DNA of 64,000 bases from contig JAQGEQ010000255.1 in the NCBI GenBank assembly GCA_034620365.1, forward strand, positions 558,001 to 622,000, given 5' to 3'. Positions 1-10,568 of this stretch are shown here, one piece after another (position 1 is the stretch's first letter; every line of letters starts with the position of its first letter). Under the pieces are notes generated by a model. It was not told the DNA's origin and made no database searches. It was given only the letters and a program-made list of their open reading frames with translations. The translations under genes and the position numbers were made by a program. Source of the stretch: Pegea sp. RAD2-039 (lineage: Eukaryota; Chordata; Thaliacea; Salpida; Salpidae).

Positions 1-235
1 ATATTGCTAACATTGTCATTTCTAAACTGTGATTTTTTTCTTTCTTATATTATTAACATTCCATGTAATTGTTCACTGTCATATGCTTTGAGTGATATCG
101 AAATACCATGTGTTACATCATTTACTTTCTATATTTCTAACTAAATAGATGTTATTTGTGAGAATGTGTGCTAGCGAGAGGTGCTCTCTTCAGGTACCCT
201 CCTGTGCATTTATTGAAATAATTAAATAAATAATG
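1..235 (+). mobile_element. Non-LTR retrotransposon (LINE) 3' end, U1 left edge
   Basis: Last codons of the reverse-transcriptase ORF and its 3' UTR, ending in an AT-rich tail of the ATTGAAATAATTAAATAAAT type. The body is in the unit to the left, outside the window. Confidence 0.7.
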
Positions 236-677
236 TAATTTGTATTCAAGCAATGTTTAACAGTTATTTACAAAACCAAATATGAAACGCACTAGTCATA
301 GTTTTCAAAAATTAGTTTTATTTCTATGAATAATATAATTGTGGAATTTTTACAAGCATTTTGGTATTAAAAGTGAATTCAAATAGTGTTTTTATAATAA
401 AAGAAGTGATGCGAATTATTTTAGAAATTTTTTACAACAGAATTTAGTGTTTTATGTAAAATATATTTTCATTTTATGTAAAATGGTTGATTAGTATTTT
501 GAAAAATTCACGACAAAGTTCAATATTCATTAAAAAATAAAACTTCTAATTCTTGCGGTTTCTTTTATAATTTTTATAATATCTGATTTAATAAGCGATA
601 TGCGCGACAAATTACTAACAGTTTGTTACTTAAAATCCAATCAAAATAATGAAATGCAGAATGCCACGTCATCCAGG

Positions 678-685
678 TGACGTCA
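678..685. promoter_or_regulatory. CRE-type palindrome TGACGTCA (U1; first site of the unit)
   Basis: A perfect palindrome inside GGTGACGTCACT, with a second ACGTCA half-site 11 bp upstream (CCACGTCATC). Conserved at 12622-12629, 22540-22547, 37073-37080 and 49143-49150; lost in U6 with the fusion. It lies at the downstream end of the minus-strand islands and about 440 bp after the LINE tail. Known as the binding site of CREB/ATF bZIP factors; use here is inference. Confidence 0.45.
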
Positions 686-689
686 CTGT

Positions 690-1740
690 CGTTCCGGATC
701 ACTAATTTTCAACTTTGCTTGTAGTGTTGCTTCGCGGGTTTTACATCGCAATTTCAAACAACTGCGGGACTCAATCATCACGTCAGAATCCATTTGAAGA
801 ACAATAAACAACAAACAAAGTATCTGAAGATCCAGTTAGATTGTGTGTCATCAGCTCTTCAAATCATCGATCGTCCTTAATAGAGTCGTAGATAAGATCA
901 AGTTATGATCTTAATAATGTATTCTGGTGACCTTATCATAAAATGAAGGAACACCAACAAGAATCTGGGTCTTTTCTTCCACTGTCACTAACATCAGATA
1001 TTTAGATCTTGTATAAGTAGATATTTTCACGATCCGGTATCCTTCCATATCTAGCTGATTTATTCAAGTGTTCCCTATTTAAAGGAGGCATGAGATCAAG
1101 ATTAAAGATGAAGACTACAAGATAAAGTCTTTCAGATAATGTTGTTACGTTTCTATGGTTACCTACAAAGCTCGGTGAAAAAACTCATCAACCATAAACT
1201 AGTTAAATTAAAAATTTAAAACTTTGATTATTGATATTATGAATTATATTAATAAATGATATGATATAAGTAAAGTTAATCAAACATTTCAATTTAATTT
1301 GAAGAAAAATGAAATCAATACAAGAGACATAGATAAAATTATTAAATACTTTTAATATGAAATTGAAAGAAATTATTTTCAAAAAATCATTTGGATTTGT
1401 AAACTATTTTTTCATATACAGTTTAAATAAATGATAGTATTAGATAGTACTTTTAATGTTGACGATACAATAACTTTCTTTGCTGTTAACGTTGCTTTGG
1501 TTAAAGTAAGTGATGACTTGGCAACTTGAACCATCAAGATCAATGTTTGCTTGAAAAATAAGAATTTATTGAAATGAAGATATTATTTGAGAAGTTTTTG
1601 AAAGTCAAGCTACAAAAATGGCTTTTTTATAATTCACGTGGATTTTGATGATGTGTTGAAACCATACCGCAGTTCATGATTTTATGCTTATCTAACCTTC
1701 CTGCAATGTTATAAAAACTTACATTCTTTTTATGTAGAAA
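690..1740 (-). pseudogene. Cluster of minus-strand coding-like islands (U1 copy)
   Basis: Reading the minus strand downward: near 1740-1600, KNVSFYNIAG then GRLDKHKIMNCGMVSTHH; near 1541-1420, MVQVAKSSLTLTKATLTAKK; near 1046-905, MEGYRIVKISTYTRSKYLML then EEKTQILVGVPSFYDK and a TAA; in frame after it, LSTTLLRTIDDLKS and TGA; near 792-690, MDSDVMIESRSCLKLRCKTR then AKLKISDPERQ. These have protein-like composition and recur in every unit, but I could not join them with convincing splice sites and some carry shared stops. Possibly exons of one decayed gene. Equivalent ORFs: 13478-13708 in U2 and 58585-58821 in U6. Confidence 0.3.
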
Positions 1741-1759
1741 GATAACTAAAATTGGTTTT

Positions 1760-4700
1760 GTTAATAGCAAAATAGATTCACAAATCTGTTATTTGTTTAG
1801 TATATAGATAACTTAGCAAAATTTTATAAATTATTTGTTTTTTCAGTTGAAGATGAATTAAAAAGAATCATAATCAAAAATATATTCTATTTAATCTTCT
1901 TAATTATCATTTACTGAAAGAATTGCAAAAATATTTTGGAAAAAGTTAAATGTTTAATACCTTTAATTGAATTGAATTTTAAATGTTAGTTTTAATAAAA
2001 ATGATTTTCAATTGACCAATTTTAAGATATGTTTCATTACATACAACTTTTTGAAGTTCTCATTATGAGGAATTCTTTATTAATCTTTTTGTAAAAGTTT
2101 GATAATAACTTAAATGGAAAGTTTTAATGAAAAATAGTTTTCTGAAATCACTACAATCTTGCAATTTCATAAAAGAGTTTTATTTGCTTACAACCATTTT
2201 TGTCGCTGTCTATCTTATGTTTTCACGTGACAATTTACTTTTTGATTATTATCTGAAGATCGAACTTTAAATCTCTTCAAAATCAAGGTTAACATTTAGT
2301 AAACTTTAAAAAAGATTTTAATAATTGGAAAAAGTTTTACTAAAACAAATTCATTGTCAATAAATTAATATGGAAATTTCCTATTAGAACTGCAAGTTTT
2401 TTATTATGTTGAAATGTCTTTTATTTTATTTCTTTTATTTTTTGTTGTATTTTTATCCATACTTATGATAGCATTAAAATTTCATGAAAACTTATTTATG
2501 AATTATTTTGATGTTCAAATTTATCTAATAAGTTTTATTTACAATTAAATTTATATGTCTTATAGAGAAGTAAAGGTATTTAAGGATTTTTGTAGCTTGT
2601 AAATAAAAGGTTTTAAAGTATATTTTAACAAAATTATTTCTTCATCACAACAGAAATTTTGAATTTTATAATTTACTTGATAAGTGGTTCATAAGAGTGG
2701 AATTTTTTATATTTTTGTTTATTTTCTTTATTCACATAAATAATATTGAACTATTCTCATAATATTTTAAAATAATTAATTAAATAAATATGTTTTATAT
2801 TATAAAGTTATATAGCATTAGATTAAAATAATTTTCCTTTACATAACAGTTGACTTATTATACTTAAACTAATTTTTTCTGTCTAAATATTTCATCAATT
2901 TATTTATAATTTTTGTATTTGGTAACTTCTTTTTCTAGCCCTAAGAAACTGTTTTTTATCTGAATGTAAGAAATACTCTAGCTAACAGCAAATTATAGAT
3001 TTGGTTTTATGTTTCAGATTGTTGGATGTCATTTTAACTAAATTTAAAATAATGCATTTGATATCAGCAAATAGAATGCCAAGATTTTTTTAAGATTAGT
3101 TGTAACTTGAATTGCAATATATGACTAAAAACTTTTTACTATTAATTAAATTATCAAAGAATATAATCATAATAAAATTATGAAATTTTTTATGTATAAT
3201 CTGATTGTTTTTAAACAGCTAAATTTAATAAAAAATTTTAATAAAAATGAGATGAAATTCAAACCTTACAAACTTCATCTGATACTGGATCAAAACATTA
3301 AAAGGTTTGTGGTTTTTTATTTATTGTCTAAATATAATTTAGATATTATAATCCAATCTTTTTTTTAATTACTTAATTAAACTATAAAATAATTAATTTT
3401 TATTTCATTTGTGTGCAATTATATTGTTTTCTGTTCTATATAAAGATTGTATATTTTGTTATATTGCAACCATGCATTAAATAATTAAATAAATTATTAA
3501 TATGGTGTAAGCACAAATATTAATTATGATAATTATGAGACTTCAGAAATACATTTAGAATGATTTGTTAATCTACTCTAGTATTTTAAACACATATATA
3601 TCATAAATTTATAATATAATGTTGTTGAATTATATTCTTATCATATTTAATCATTAACTTTCATCTCAACAATTAACTTTAGATTGTTAAGAAATACTTT
3701 TATTAAAAAAGCTAATATAAAAGTTAATGAAAATTTTGGTGAAAAAAATCCCAAAAATTATATTAAGTTTAGAAAATGCGAAAGTTATTTGTGTGAATTA
3801 TAAAATTATTTGTCTAAAAATAAGAATAGCTGATATAATCAATCCTTCTATAGGCTTGATGTATTAATAAATTATAGAACTTTAAATTGACTTAACAGTT
3901 AGTTTATATATTTAATTATTTATCAAATCCAACTCTTTCAAACTTATACCTTATAACGCTTTTTAAGAAATAATTAAAATAAATTGAATGAAACTTAATT
4001 ATAATCAATTATCAGATGTGTGGTATTACTTAAAGAAAATCTTCTCCATTAGAGGAAAGCAACTGCTGAAGAATTTGATAGATTATAGAAGAAAAAGGAT
4101 TCTAATCATTGATTATATGAAGTCAACCTCTGTGCATCTTGTAAGAATCAAAACACAATAACTTATAGCAAAATTGTTTTATTTGCACTAAGTAACTCCA
4201 GTTAAGAGAATCAAATTATACTTCAGGTAAAGTTGTTGTTACTCATATTTGTGACCTTTTTTAAAAGTTATTGGTTGAGTTTTCACTAAGACATTTTGTG
4301 CAGGGTGTTCAGAAGTGTTGGGGAGACTCATCTTACTAGTACATTGACTTTTACGTTTTTATCAACCAACAAGACATCGTTACAAATAACATTTCTTTAA
4401 AACAACCTTGGTGTCCATGGTTAAAGATGCTGAATATTCTTCTTGTTCTGCCATTTTGATTTGTAAGAACTTTTCGACTATCAAGTTAATAATGATTTAT
4501 TTTATTAACAAACCTTCTTCACAGTAGTCAAGAGTGTTGAGAATTCTGTTATTTCAAGAACTTTCACTGATAACTAGCTTCGATTATCTAAACCAACTAA
4601 AAAGTAACTTTTCTTAATTACACATCTTGTCCTTGGTGATTAAAAGTACTGACACGTTTCTTAGAATCCTCACAAGTTTTGTGTTTGATGTTTGAATCAG

Positions 4701-4860
4701 TTCTCTTCAGCTTCTAGCATCTTCAAATACATAAACTATACAACAAATAATAGCGCAATAATGATTACTTATACCTAAGCTAAACCTTGGGCTAGTGGTG
4801 AACGTGCTTCTGACTATAGTAGTTCTAGAACCTTGAATTTAACTTTTCTTTGAACGTTGT
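1760..4860. other. AT-rich gene-poor stretch of the unit (U1 copy)
   Basis: About 3.1 kb of very AT-rich sequence with homopolymer runs and no convincing exon on either strand apart from the doubtful ORF at 3180. It is present in all units with small indels (about 13720-16780, 23660-26640, 38200-41060, 50260-53300, 58850-61880). It could be intergenic or a large intron; the sequence does not decide. Confidence 0.6.
3180..3368 (+). other. Conserved short AT-rich ORF, probably not a gene (U1 copy)
   Basis: An ORF of about 62-68 codons (MKFFM...KFKPYKLHLIL...) recurs at 15115-15321, 25028-25234, 39567-39773, 51644-51844 and 60229-60435. Nearly all base differences between the six copies change an amino acid (for example Asn/Lys/Ile/Asp, Asp/Val/Glu, Lys/Asn) and the C-terminus varies, so there is no sign of protein-level constraint. 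A second AT-rich ORF (25528-25710 in U3) is frameshifted in U1, U4 and U6 by an A-run length change. Confidence 0.3.
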
Positions 4861-4866
4861 AATTAA

Positions 4867-5190
4867 ACTTATTTCAATTTTGATGTCACTGAAAGTTTGC
4901 TGATTGGTTCAACAACTATTTTAAATTTTGGCAGGTTGCTATAATTACGTAACAGCATCTTTAAAAACGTGGAAGTTGTGTCTGGCAGTCTTCATCTTAT
5001 CTCTTTATTAACCAGAGGAATCTTACATCTATTATTCAGTAAGAACTTTTGAAACTGAAAGTAGTTTGCCTAGAAAAAGAATTATCCAAATTCTAAACAT
5101 TCGATTTCAGCGATAGCAGAGGAAGACTTTTGTGATGCTCCTTTACCTGATCTTAGTTCACTAGAAAAGAACGGAAGAAGATTAATATGA
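4867..5190 (+). pseudogene. Decayed plus-strand gene, two recognisable exons (U1 copy)
   Basis: Exon A 4867-5038 reads FNFDVTESLLIGSTTILNFG, then one in-frame TAA, then NSIFKNVEVVSGSLHLISLL. It ends at a CA|GTAAGA donor. Intron 5039-5110 (72 nt) ends TTCGATTTCAG. Exon B 5111-5190 joins in frame and reads IAEEDFCDAPLPDLSSLEKN to a TGA. Family not recognised. In U2-U5 exon B instead stops after FCDAPLPDA with TAA; U6 carries the U1-like version with one frame change. Equivalents: about 16800-17110, 26700-27030, 41100-41410, 53330-53650, 61915-62230. The TAA in exon A is present in every copy checked, so this looks like a dead gene amplified with the unit. Confidence 0.45.
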
Positions 5191-6018
5191 TGATTTGTTG
5201 AAAGCTCATTAAAAGTCAGTTGAATTTGTTTTTAACTAAATTGAAATCAATTTTTATTAAGTTTTTGTCACGATATATTTTTATTGGTTGAAAAATTAAC
5301 TTTCAAAAATAAACTTCATTATTACTTGATCAAAATAAATAAAATCGTAATAAAGCAAAAGTTAACTAATGGAATAAAATCTGGTTCCTGAAGATACAAG
5401 TTTTAAGTAATAACCAGAATTGACCGAGAACGGTCATGATAAGATAGATGCAAAAGTGTTTTCAAAAACAGAGAAAAATACAATTAGAAAATAACTAAAA
5501 TTTTGTTTACAGTTTCCTGTTTTCATTGATGCTGGTTTTCTGTCATTGAGTTGATGCACAACCTAATCACATTTACTAATCTTCACAATAATGATAAAAC
5601 TCTCTAAAATCTGCAGATAAATTCTCTTTACTTTCAAAAACTTCATTAAAATTTTTACATTTCAGTTTTCTACAAACATACAAACTCATCGAGTGGTTGA
5701 AGAACGGGAAGGACTTTTTGTTGTGATCGCTCATTTCTTTTATGAGTAGGACACATGATCAAGAAACTTATCATATGTATCTTTTGATGTAAAGATGGAA
5801 ATGGGAGTGTGAAGTTACATGTGAGGAAACATTTGTAGTTTAATCTAATATTTGTTTTGTAAGTCTTAGTCATAACCCAGACATTTTTCAAAGTTTTCTC
5901 CTTACTAAAGCTGACATAAGGATACTTCTAGCCACAAGCAGCTATTTACTTGAAAAAGCTTTATATAAATAGTTATTATCACTTTAATTTATTCAATTTA
6001 TATAATTTATTCCATGCA

Positions 6019-6258
6019 CAAGTTGTTTTGTCGCTATTGGAGCTTAATATAGATACTGCCTAGCAACGATTAAGATAATTTCTTTTTGGTGTACCTAGTA
6101 TAAGGCAACAGTTATTAGAGAATGAAATATTAAAATTGATAAAAACTCTTAACCATGCAGTGATACTAGAAGGGATGTCTGGTGGAGCAACCAATACTTC
6201 AGGATTAACAGAAGTTGGAAGCTGCAGAAGAAGCAGTAAATTCAATGGAACCAAATAG
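6019..6258 (+). pseudogene. Plus-strand coding-like island with helical segment (U1 copy)
   Basis: One frame runs from 6019 to the TAG at 6256-6258, with an in-frame TAG and TAA early on: QVVLSLLELNIDTA, QRLR, FLFGVPSIRQQLLENEILKL, then NHAVILEGMSGGATNTSGL. Composition is unlike the flanking AT-rich DNA. Only U1 is open through the Gly codon after EV (GGA); U3, U4, U5 and U6 have TGA there. Equivalents end near 28380, 42770, 54990 and 63574; the island is deleted in U2. No family recognised. Confidence 0.35.
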
Positions 6259-6508
6259 AGAAGACTGAGTAGTTGTGCGTCATCAGCTCTTCAAATCATC
6301 GATTGTCGTCGTACAAAAACTAAACGATTCCGTTAGGTGAATGACCTTTAGTGACCCCACAACACGTCACATCACTGATCACCATGTGCAGCTAACCGTG
6401 AAGAGATGATGAATGATTATTAATTTTTCCATTTATGCGATTATTTCGAAATTTTTAAGATGTTTTATTTAATAAGCGAATAAAGGCTTGAAAATTACTA
6501 ATAAAGTG

Positions 6509-7355
6509 TTATGTAAAATCTGCCAGAAATTTATGAAACGCCATTTTATCAACTGTTTTTTCCAAAACTTTAAGATATCCACAATTTTTGAAATTGATCT
6601 ACAAATAAAAACAGTTAGTTATAAAATAACCTTAGAGTTGTTTAAGATCTCCAATATGTAGATCTTGGGTGCTAGATCTCTCAGGCTAATTGTGACAAAG
6701 CCACTAGATGTAAACCTGACACAAATATAATTTTAAATAAAATTTTTTTGAAAAAAATACTTCACTAGATGAATATCGTCAACCTTGTTTAGTAGCTTAA
6801 ATAGCAAAATAAAATTTTAAAATTAATGTCTACTCAAATGTTTACTTTCTAGTATAATGTCAATGAAGTCTATAGTAGTTCATTCTACTTTGTATAATCA
6901 ACAAATCTGATACTTATGTATGTAGAAAGTATGACAGCAAACTAGTACCTCATAACTTCATTAAAGGTTGAAACTAAGTAAAGTTGACCATTGTAAGATG
7001 ACACAAAAAGCAACTGTCTCTTTTGAGGGAACTGGTCCAGAAATATAAATTTCTTTTGCTATCCAACCATTCATTCTAAAAACATTATTATCTAATCAAC
7101 AGAATTTTAATGTGTCATTAGTAACTTTATAACCAGGAAGATAAAATTATTTTTCTTTTTGGCTTTCTTCATTAGATCTAAGAAAAATTGAAGTGTGACG
7201 AATTTACCTTTAGGGTTTTTATGTATAAGTAGATTGAAATTGAATTCATCTGTTGTTATTTTCAACAATCACAAAGGAATGAGATTGATCAGTGATCTTA
7301 TGAACTGACTGCTATGTCCTCTATGATCTTCAACCTCGGGTTCGAATCCTTCCAT
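6509..7355 (-). pseudogene. M2, unrecognised small multi-exon protein, copy in U1 (broken)
   Basis: Exon 1 starts at the ATG 7353-7355 (MEGFE..., acidic start) and ends at an AAAG|GTAAAT donor near 7208. Exon 2 begins after GATTAG near 7095, with a TACTAAT branch-like motif in the intron, and encodes NGWIAKEI and, in better copies, KKIQLLFVSSYNGQLYLVST. Exon 3 follows a TTTGT[CG]TCAG acceptor near 6716 (TISLRDLAPKIY). A last exon (KVFEKTVDKMAFHKFLADFT) ends at TAA 6509-6511. The beta-strand-rich middle and final amphipathic helix loosely suggest a PH/EVH1-like fold, which is a guess. In U1, codon 29 is TGA where U4 has TGG, and exon 2 lacks two bases. Exon 3 is open. The 32-nt gap proposed before the last exon is short for an intron, so that join is uncertain. 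Confidence 0.6.
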
Positions 7356-8116
7356 GATATCAGAAGCTTAGAAAACTGCGCAATATATGAAGATCAATTT
7401 TTACAAGATTTGTAAACTAATATCAATTCTAAAAGTCTTAATTAAAACATAAAATTGCTAGTACGGTTTACAAGGAGGATCTCCAATCTGTAGATATCAG
7501 GCTTTATCTATTTTAAGTTTGAAGATTGATAAGACAAAAAATAATAATAGAAAGATATATGTTATTTAATAAATATATAAAATCTTGCAACTATTTATGA
7601 TTTAGAAAACTTTTAGGAAAACTCAAAGGTTGAAATTAAATCTCTAAAAGTTGCATTGGTAGCTTCCTGGTATTTTTCACTTTTTTATTTTGATAAAAAT
7701 ATGTAAGTTTTTACTGTGATTACTATAACAGGTAAAGTCGCTCAGCATTTTGAAGATTTAAAGTATGATTAATATCTCGAGTTTTTCGTAAAAAATGATT
7801 ACTAGTCGATATCATATATAATAAATTTTTTTTATGATTTCATTTTATAATCTTTTGACTTCACTAGAGTATGGTCGACTTTAGACTTAAGCTTTTTTAC
7901 AATAAGTTTGCATTTTTTGACTTTGAATTTTTCAGTTTTACTTTTTTATAGTTACTTATTTAAATCAGGAAATAGCTTAAAATAGAAGTAGAATCTGTAA
8001 TTATCAAACCTATAAGATATTTGAAGTAATATTTGAATTTTTTAGATTTTCAGGATTATTTGTAGGACTTTTGACAGTTTAATTTCTTACCAGAAGCTTG
8101 AAGAAACTTTTGAATC

Positions 8117-8145
8117 ATGGTGAAAACCCGAAGTTCAGCAAAAGG
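8117..8145 (+). pseudogene. Orphan first exon of the RING gene (MVKTRSSAK) in unit U1
   Basis: A short ATG-led exon encoding MVKTRSSAK, followed by a GTAACT donor. In U3 the matching exon (30249-30277) joins the RING body in frame; U1 has no RING body, so the exon leads nowhere: splicing to the candidate acceptor near 8220 meets a stop within a dozen codons. The same ATG and donor occur in U2 (about 18021), U4 (about 44633) and U5 (about 56853). The exon end varies by one or two bases, so only U3 and U5 have the phase the U3 model needs. Confidence 0.55.
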
Positions 8146-8406
8146 TAACTAATTTTTAATATTTTATTTTTAAATATCCGTTTTTTATTTTACTAAAGCT
8201 TTTTATAATTTGTTTTAGTGGTAAATTCAAATTTCACGATAATTTGAGACAAAATTAAGACTTTAGTATCTAGGACACAATGTTTATTGTATAATTATGA
8301 AAATGAGTCCAAATAATTAAACAAAAATGAAATTGTTTATTTTATAAATTAATATGTCAAATATATCCTTTTTGAAAAGCAATATGTTGCAGAATTTTGC
8401 CTGGAT

Positions 8407-8996
8407 TCAGTCCTCATCTAATGAGAACAAACATGGATACAACTTATTCTCATTGTAAGGAAGAACAACTTTTTGTACTGATCTGAGATCAAGATTTTTG
8501 AGTTCGGGGATAGTAGGGACTTGAATATTTGCAATTTGAGGAGCAAGTGACGCTTTAAATTGGATCGGTTGATCTACATCACTTTCACTGTTACATCCAA
8601 CTTGAAGATATTAATTTTCCTTTTTTCTTCTCTTCTTTGGATTTGGTTCTTGAGAAATTGTCACTGCTCGACTGACGACGGTGGTTAGGTTGATCAGTTT
8701 GGTTTTTCTTCATTTGGTGTTGATTGCTAAAAAAATAAAAAATATAAAAGTTTGTAATAACGAATGTTGAAAATCGAATTTTGAATTTGACTTACTTTAG
8801 GGGATTTACCCGAATGTGATTCAAATAAAGTCTCATAGCTAGAGTTCTTAGATCGAAGTTTGACCGGCAGTTGATGTTTTTTAGTGTTTCTAAACTTCAT
8901 TGTTGATGAAGCAGCAAAAGACATCATTGGGTTAGAGGAGCTCAGAGACAATAAAGCATCGATCGCGTCGCATTCTTTTTCATTTAGTTGAAACAT
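8407..8996 (-). pseudogene. M1, unrecognised two-exon nuclear-type protein, copy in U1 (broken)
   Basis: Exon 1 runs 8996-8796 from ATG to a GTAAGT donor; intron 8795-8727; exon 2 from 8726 to the TGA at 8407-8409. I do not recognise the family. Exon 1 begins MFQLNEKECDAIDALLSLSS and continues Ser/Lys-rich; exon 2 would encode a basic NLS-like cluster (KKRRKKE) and a conserved end (LRSVQKVVLPYNENKLYPCL, then FSLDED). The start codon and all of exon 1 are open here. Exon 2 has a 5-A run where U2 and U5 have 6, shifting the frame, and a TAA where U4 has GAA. An E-box and a CRE palindrome lie immediately upstream. Confidence 0.7.
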
Positions 8997-9006
8997 GTTG
9001 CTGCTT

Positions 9007-9064
9007 CACGTGTTTGTTTTAAAGTATGTAGGTAATGTCTACTAAAAAGAATATCATGACGTCA
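9007..9064 (-). promoter_or_regulatory. M1 upstream E-box + CRE (U1)
   Basis: CACGTG at 9007-9012, 11 bp upstream of the M1 ATG, and a perfect TGACGTCA at 9057-9064. Both palindromes are unchanged in all four M1 copies although the coding part is broken. Likely the M1 core promoter. Confidence 0.5.
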
Positions 9065-9697
9065 TACATCGAAAGTAGAAGCGAGAACAAATCCAAATTA
9101 CAACCAGCCTCATAAACATGAAGCAATCATGCTTCAGTTACGCGCAAAACATTTGTTAAGATCATTTAAGCACGTTGAAACAATATTTTTATTATGTAAA
9201 AAAAATTACTTTTAATCTAAAAATGCATTCTCTTAGATAGACACTCAAAAGCAAACTTAAATTTTCTGTTGCTTTAAATAGTAAAACAAGAATATTACTT
9301 AAAACATAACAAGTAAAAACCGTAGCAGCCAAGTTTAGCTAACTTCACTCACTCTTTTTCAACAGTATTAAATATTCAAAAAGTTATTTAGTATGTTATA
9401 AGCAAAAAGATAACATACACAACCTTACATTCAGAAAACCTAATACTGTGCTATAGCTTAAACTACAGATACTATTTTCTCAAAATAAACTTCTAGTTGT
9501 TTCAAAAGTTATTTAAAGATAACTGTCTAGACTTAAATTATTTGTGTTCATATAAACAAATAATATTTTAAATATTGTTTTACAGTATGTCACAAATATT
9601 TCTATTATACATTTTTAGTACTGATTATTTAGTATTATCGTGTTGTATTTGTTACATTTGCTATATATAAAATGAAGTATTAATAAATGCTATAATT

Positions 9698-9848
9698 TCA
9701 TGTCAATGTTGCATTTAATATTTGTTTATTAACTTCTTCAGTATTAAAGTGTACATGATTCTTATACCTTCTATTCAAATGTTTTAATACATTTTCACTA
9801 ATGTTTGCCCTTGTGTATGTAAACATTTGTCCACTTATTATCATGAAT
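9698..9848 (-). pseudogene. Minus-strand coding-like exon (MIISGQMFTYTRANISEN type), U1 copy
   Basis: Follows an acceptor-like TTTTTACAG and reads MIISGQMFTYTRANISENVL, then KHLNRRYKNHVHFNTEEVNK, to a TGA at 9698-9700. The same ORF is at 34186-34336 (U3), and longer at 19605-19856 (U2) and 46214-46420 (U4), where one extra T removes the acceptor and opens the upstream frame. Almost identical in all four copies. Family unknown. Confidence 0.4.
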
Positions 9849-9960
9849 CTGTAAAAAGATGATTGATACTTCTGTTTTTGTGTTTTATAATTTTTTGCGT
9901 CAAATGGTTTCTATAATTCTATGTAAAAAATAAAAACAAAAAAAACATTCTATTTTTTAG

Positions 9961-10170
9961 GAACAAGTAAGAATTTTTATTATTGAAACTATTGTACTAA
10001 CAATGCAAAATCTTTATTGCAAAGTTTGTAAAAAATATAAGCTTGGAAATTGTATAAACTTTATGCCTACAAATTATCGTTTATTAAATAAAGATATAAC
10101 ACGTGCAGAAATACTTTCAGTTTGTTGTATTTGCTGCTCAGAAATACTACCCAGCAACTTAAAACAGTAG
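9961..10170 (+). pseudogene. Cys-rich coding-like exon, U1 copy
   Basis: After a TTTTTTAG acceptor, 69 open codons encode EQVRIFIIETIVLTMQNLYC, KVCKKYKLGNC, then LSVCCICCSEILPSNLKQ and a TAG. CxxC-x7-C followed by CCxCC is suggestive of a metal-binding module but matches no family I can name. The frame continues after the TAG with HQRYNIQDEYITSPYYKPPA. The U3 copy near 34450 keeps the acceptor; U2 and U4 have TTTTTTAAG and lose one Cys (KVFTK). Partial or decayed gene. Confidence 0.4.
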
Positions 10171-10568
10171 CATCAAAGATATAATATTCAAGATGAATAT
10201 ATAACTTCTCCCTATTATAAGCCACCTGCTTGAAATTGTACCTATTATACACCAAAATATCTCTTTTAAGGTTTCAAGTTTATTTTTTGAGTTCCATAAG
10301 TTTCAAGGTATAAACAAATAATCGTACATTCGGTCATACTAGTTTAGGTACTTAAAAAAATTGCTGCCTTGCTCATAATCTTTATGTTTAATCTGTGAGT
10401 AGTTTTAAAGGTTCATGATTAAAAACTGATCTCAACCACTTTTAAAATATCTATCGTATCGTGAGATTAGATTATTGGTGCTACTTTAATTTTCAGAGCT
10501 AAGCTATCTAGCGTCAAAACCAAAAGTATCAGAAAGTGCAAGTTTTTTCTATCGATTGAATTTAAAAA

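Noticed and set aside
1631..1740. 22-nt mini-intron GTAAGTTTTTATAACATTGCAG in the minus islands
   Set aside because: Too short for introns of the size seen elsewhere here (60 nt and longer), and the frame reads through it in U2 and U6.
3180..3368. MKFFM... ORF as a real conserved small gene
   Set aside because: Differences among six copies are nearly all amino-acid changing and the end is variable; in such AT-rich DNA a 60-codon ORF arises easily. Listed only as a doubtful ORF.
6060..6254. Minus ORF MVPLNLLLLLQL... resembling a signal peptide
   Set aside because: Opposite strand of the plus island with QQLLENEILKL; the Leu run is the complement of Gln/Glu-rich codons.
9056..9180. Terminal inverted repeats that would make the unit a DNA transposon
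   Set aside because: No matching inverted ends or target-site duplications were visible at unit boundaries; copies abut head to tail.
10067..10255. Minus ORF MVYNRYNF... repeated in four units
   Set aside because: It is the shadow of the plus-strand Cys-rich exon, which has an acceptor site and more protein-like composition.
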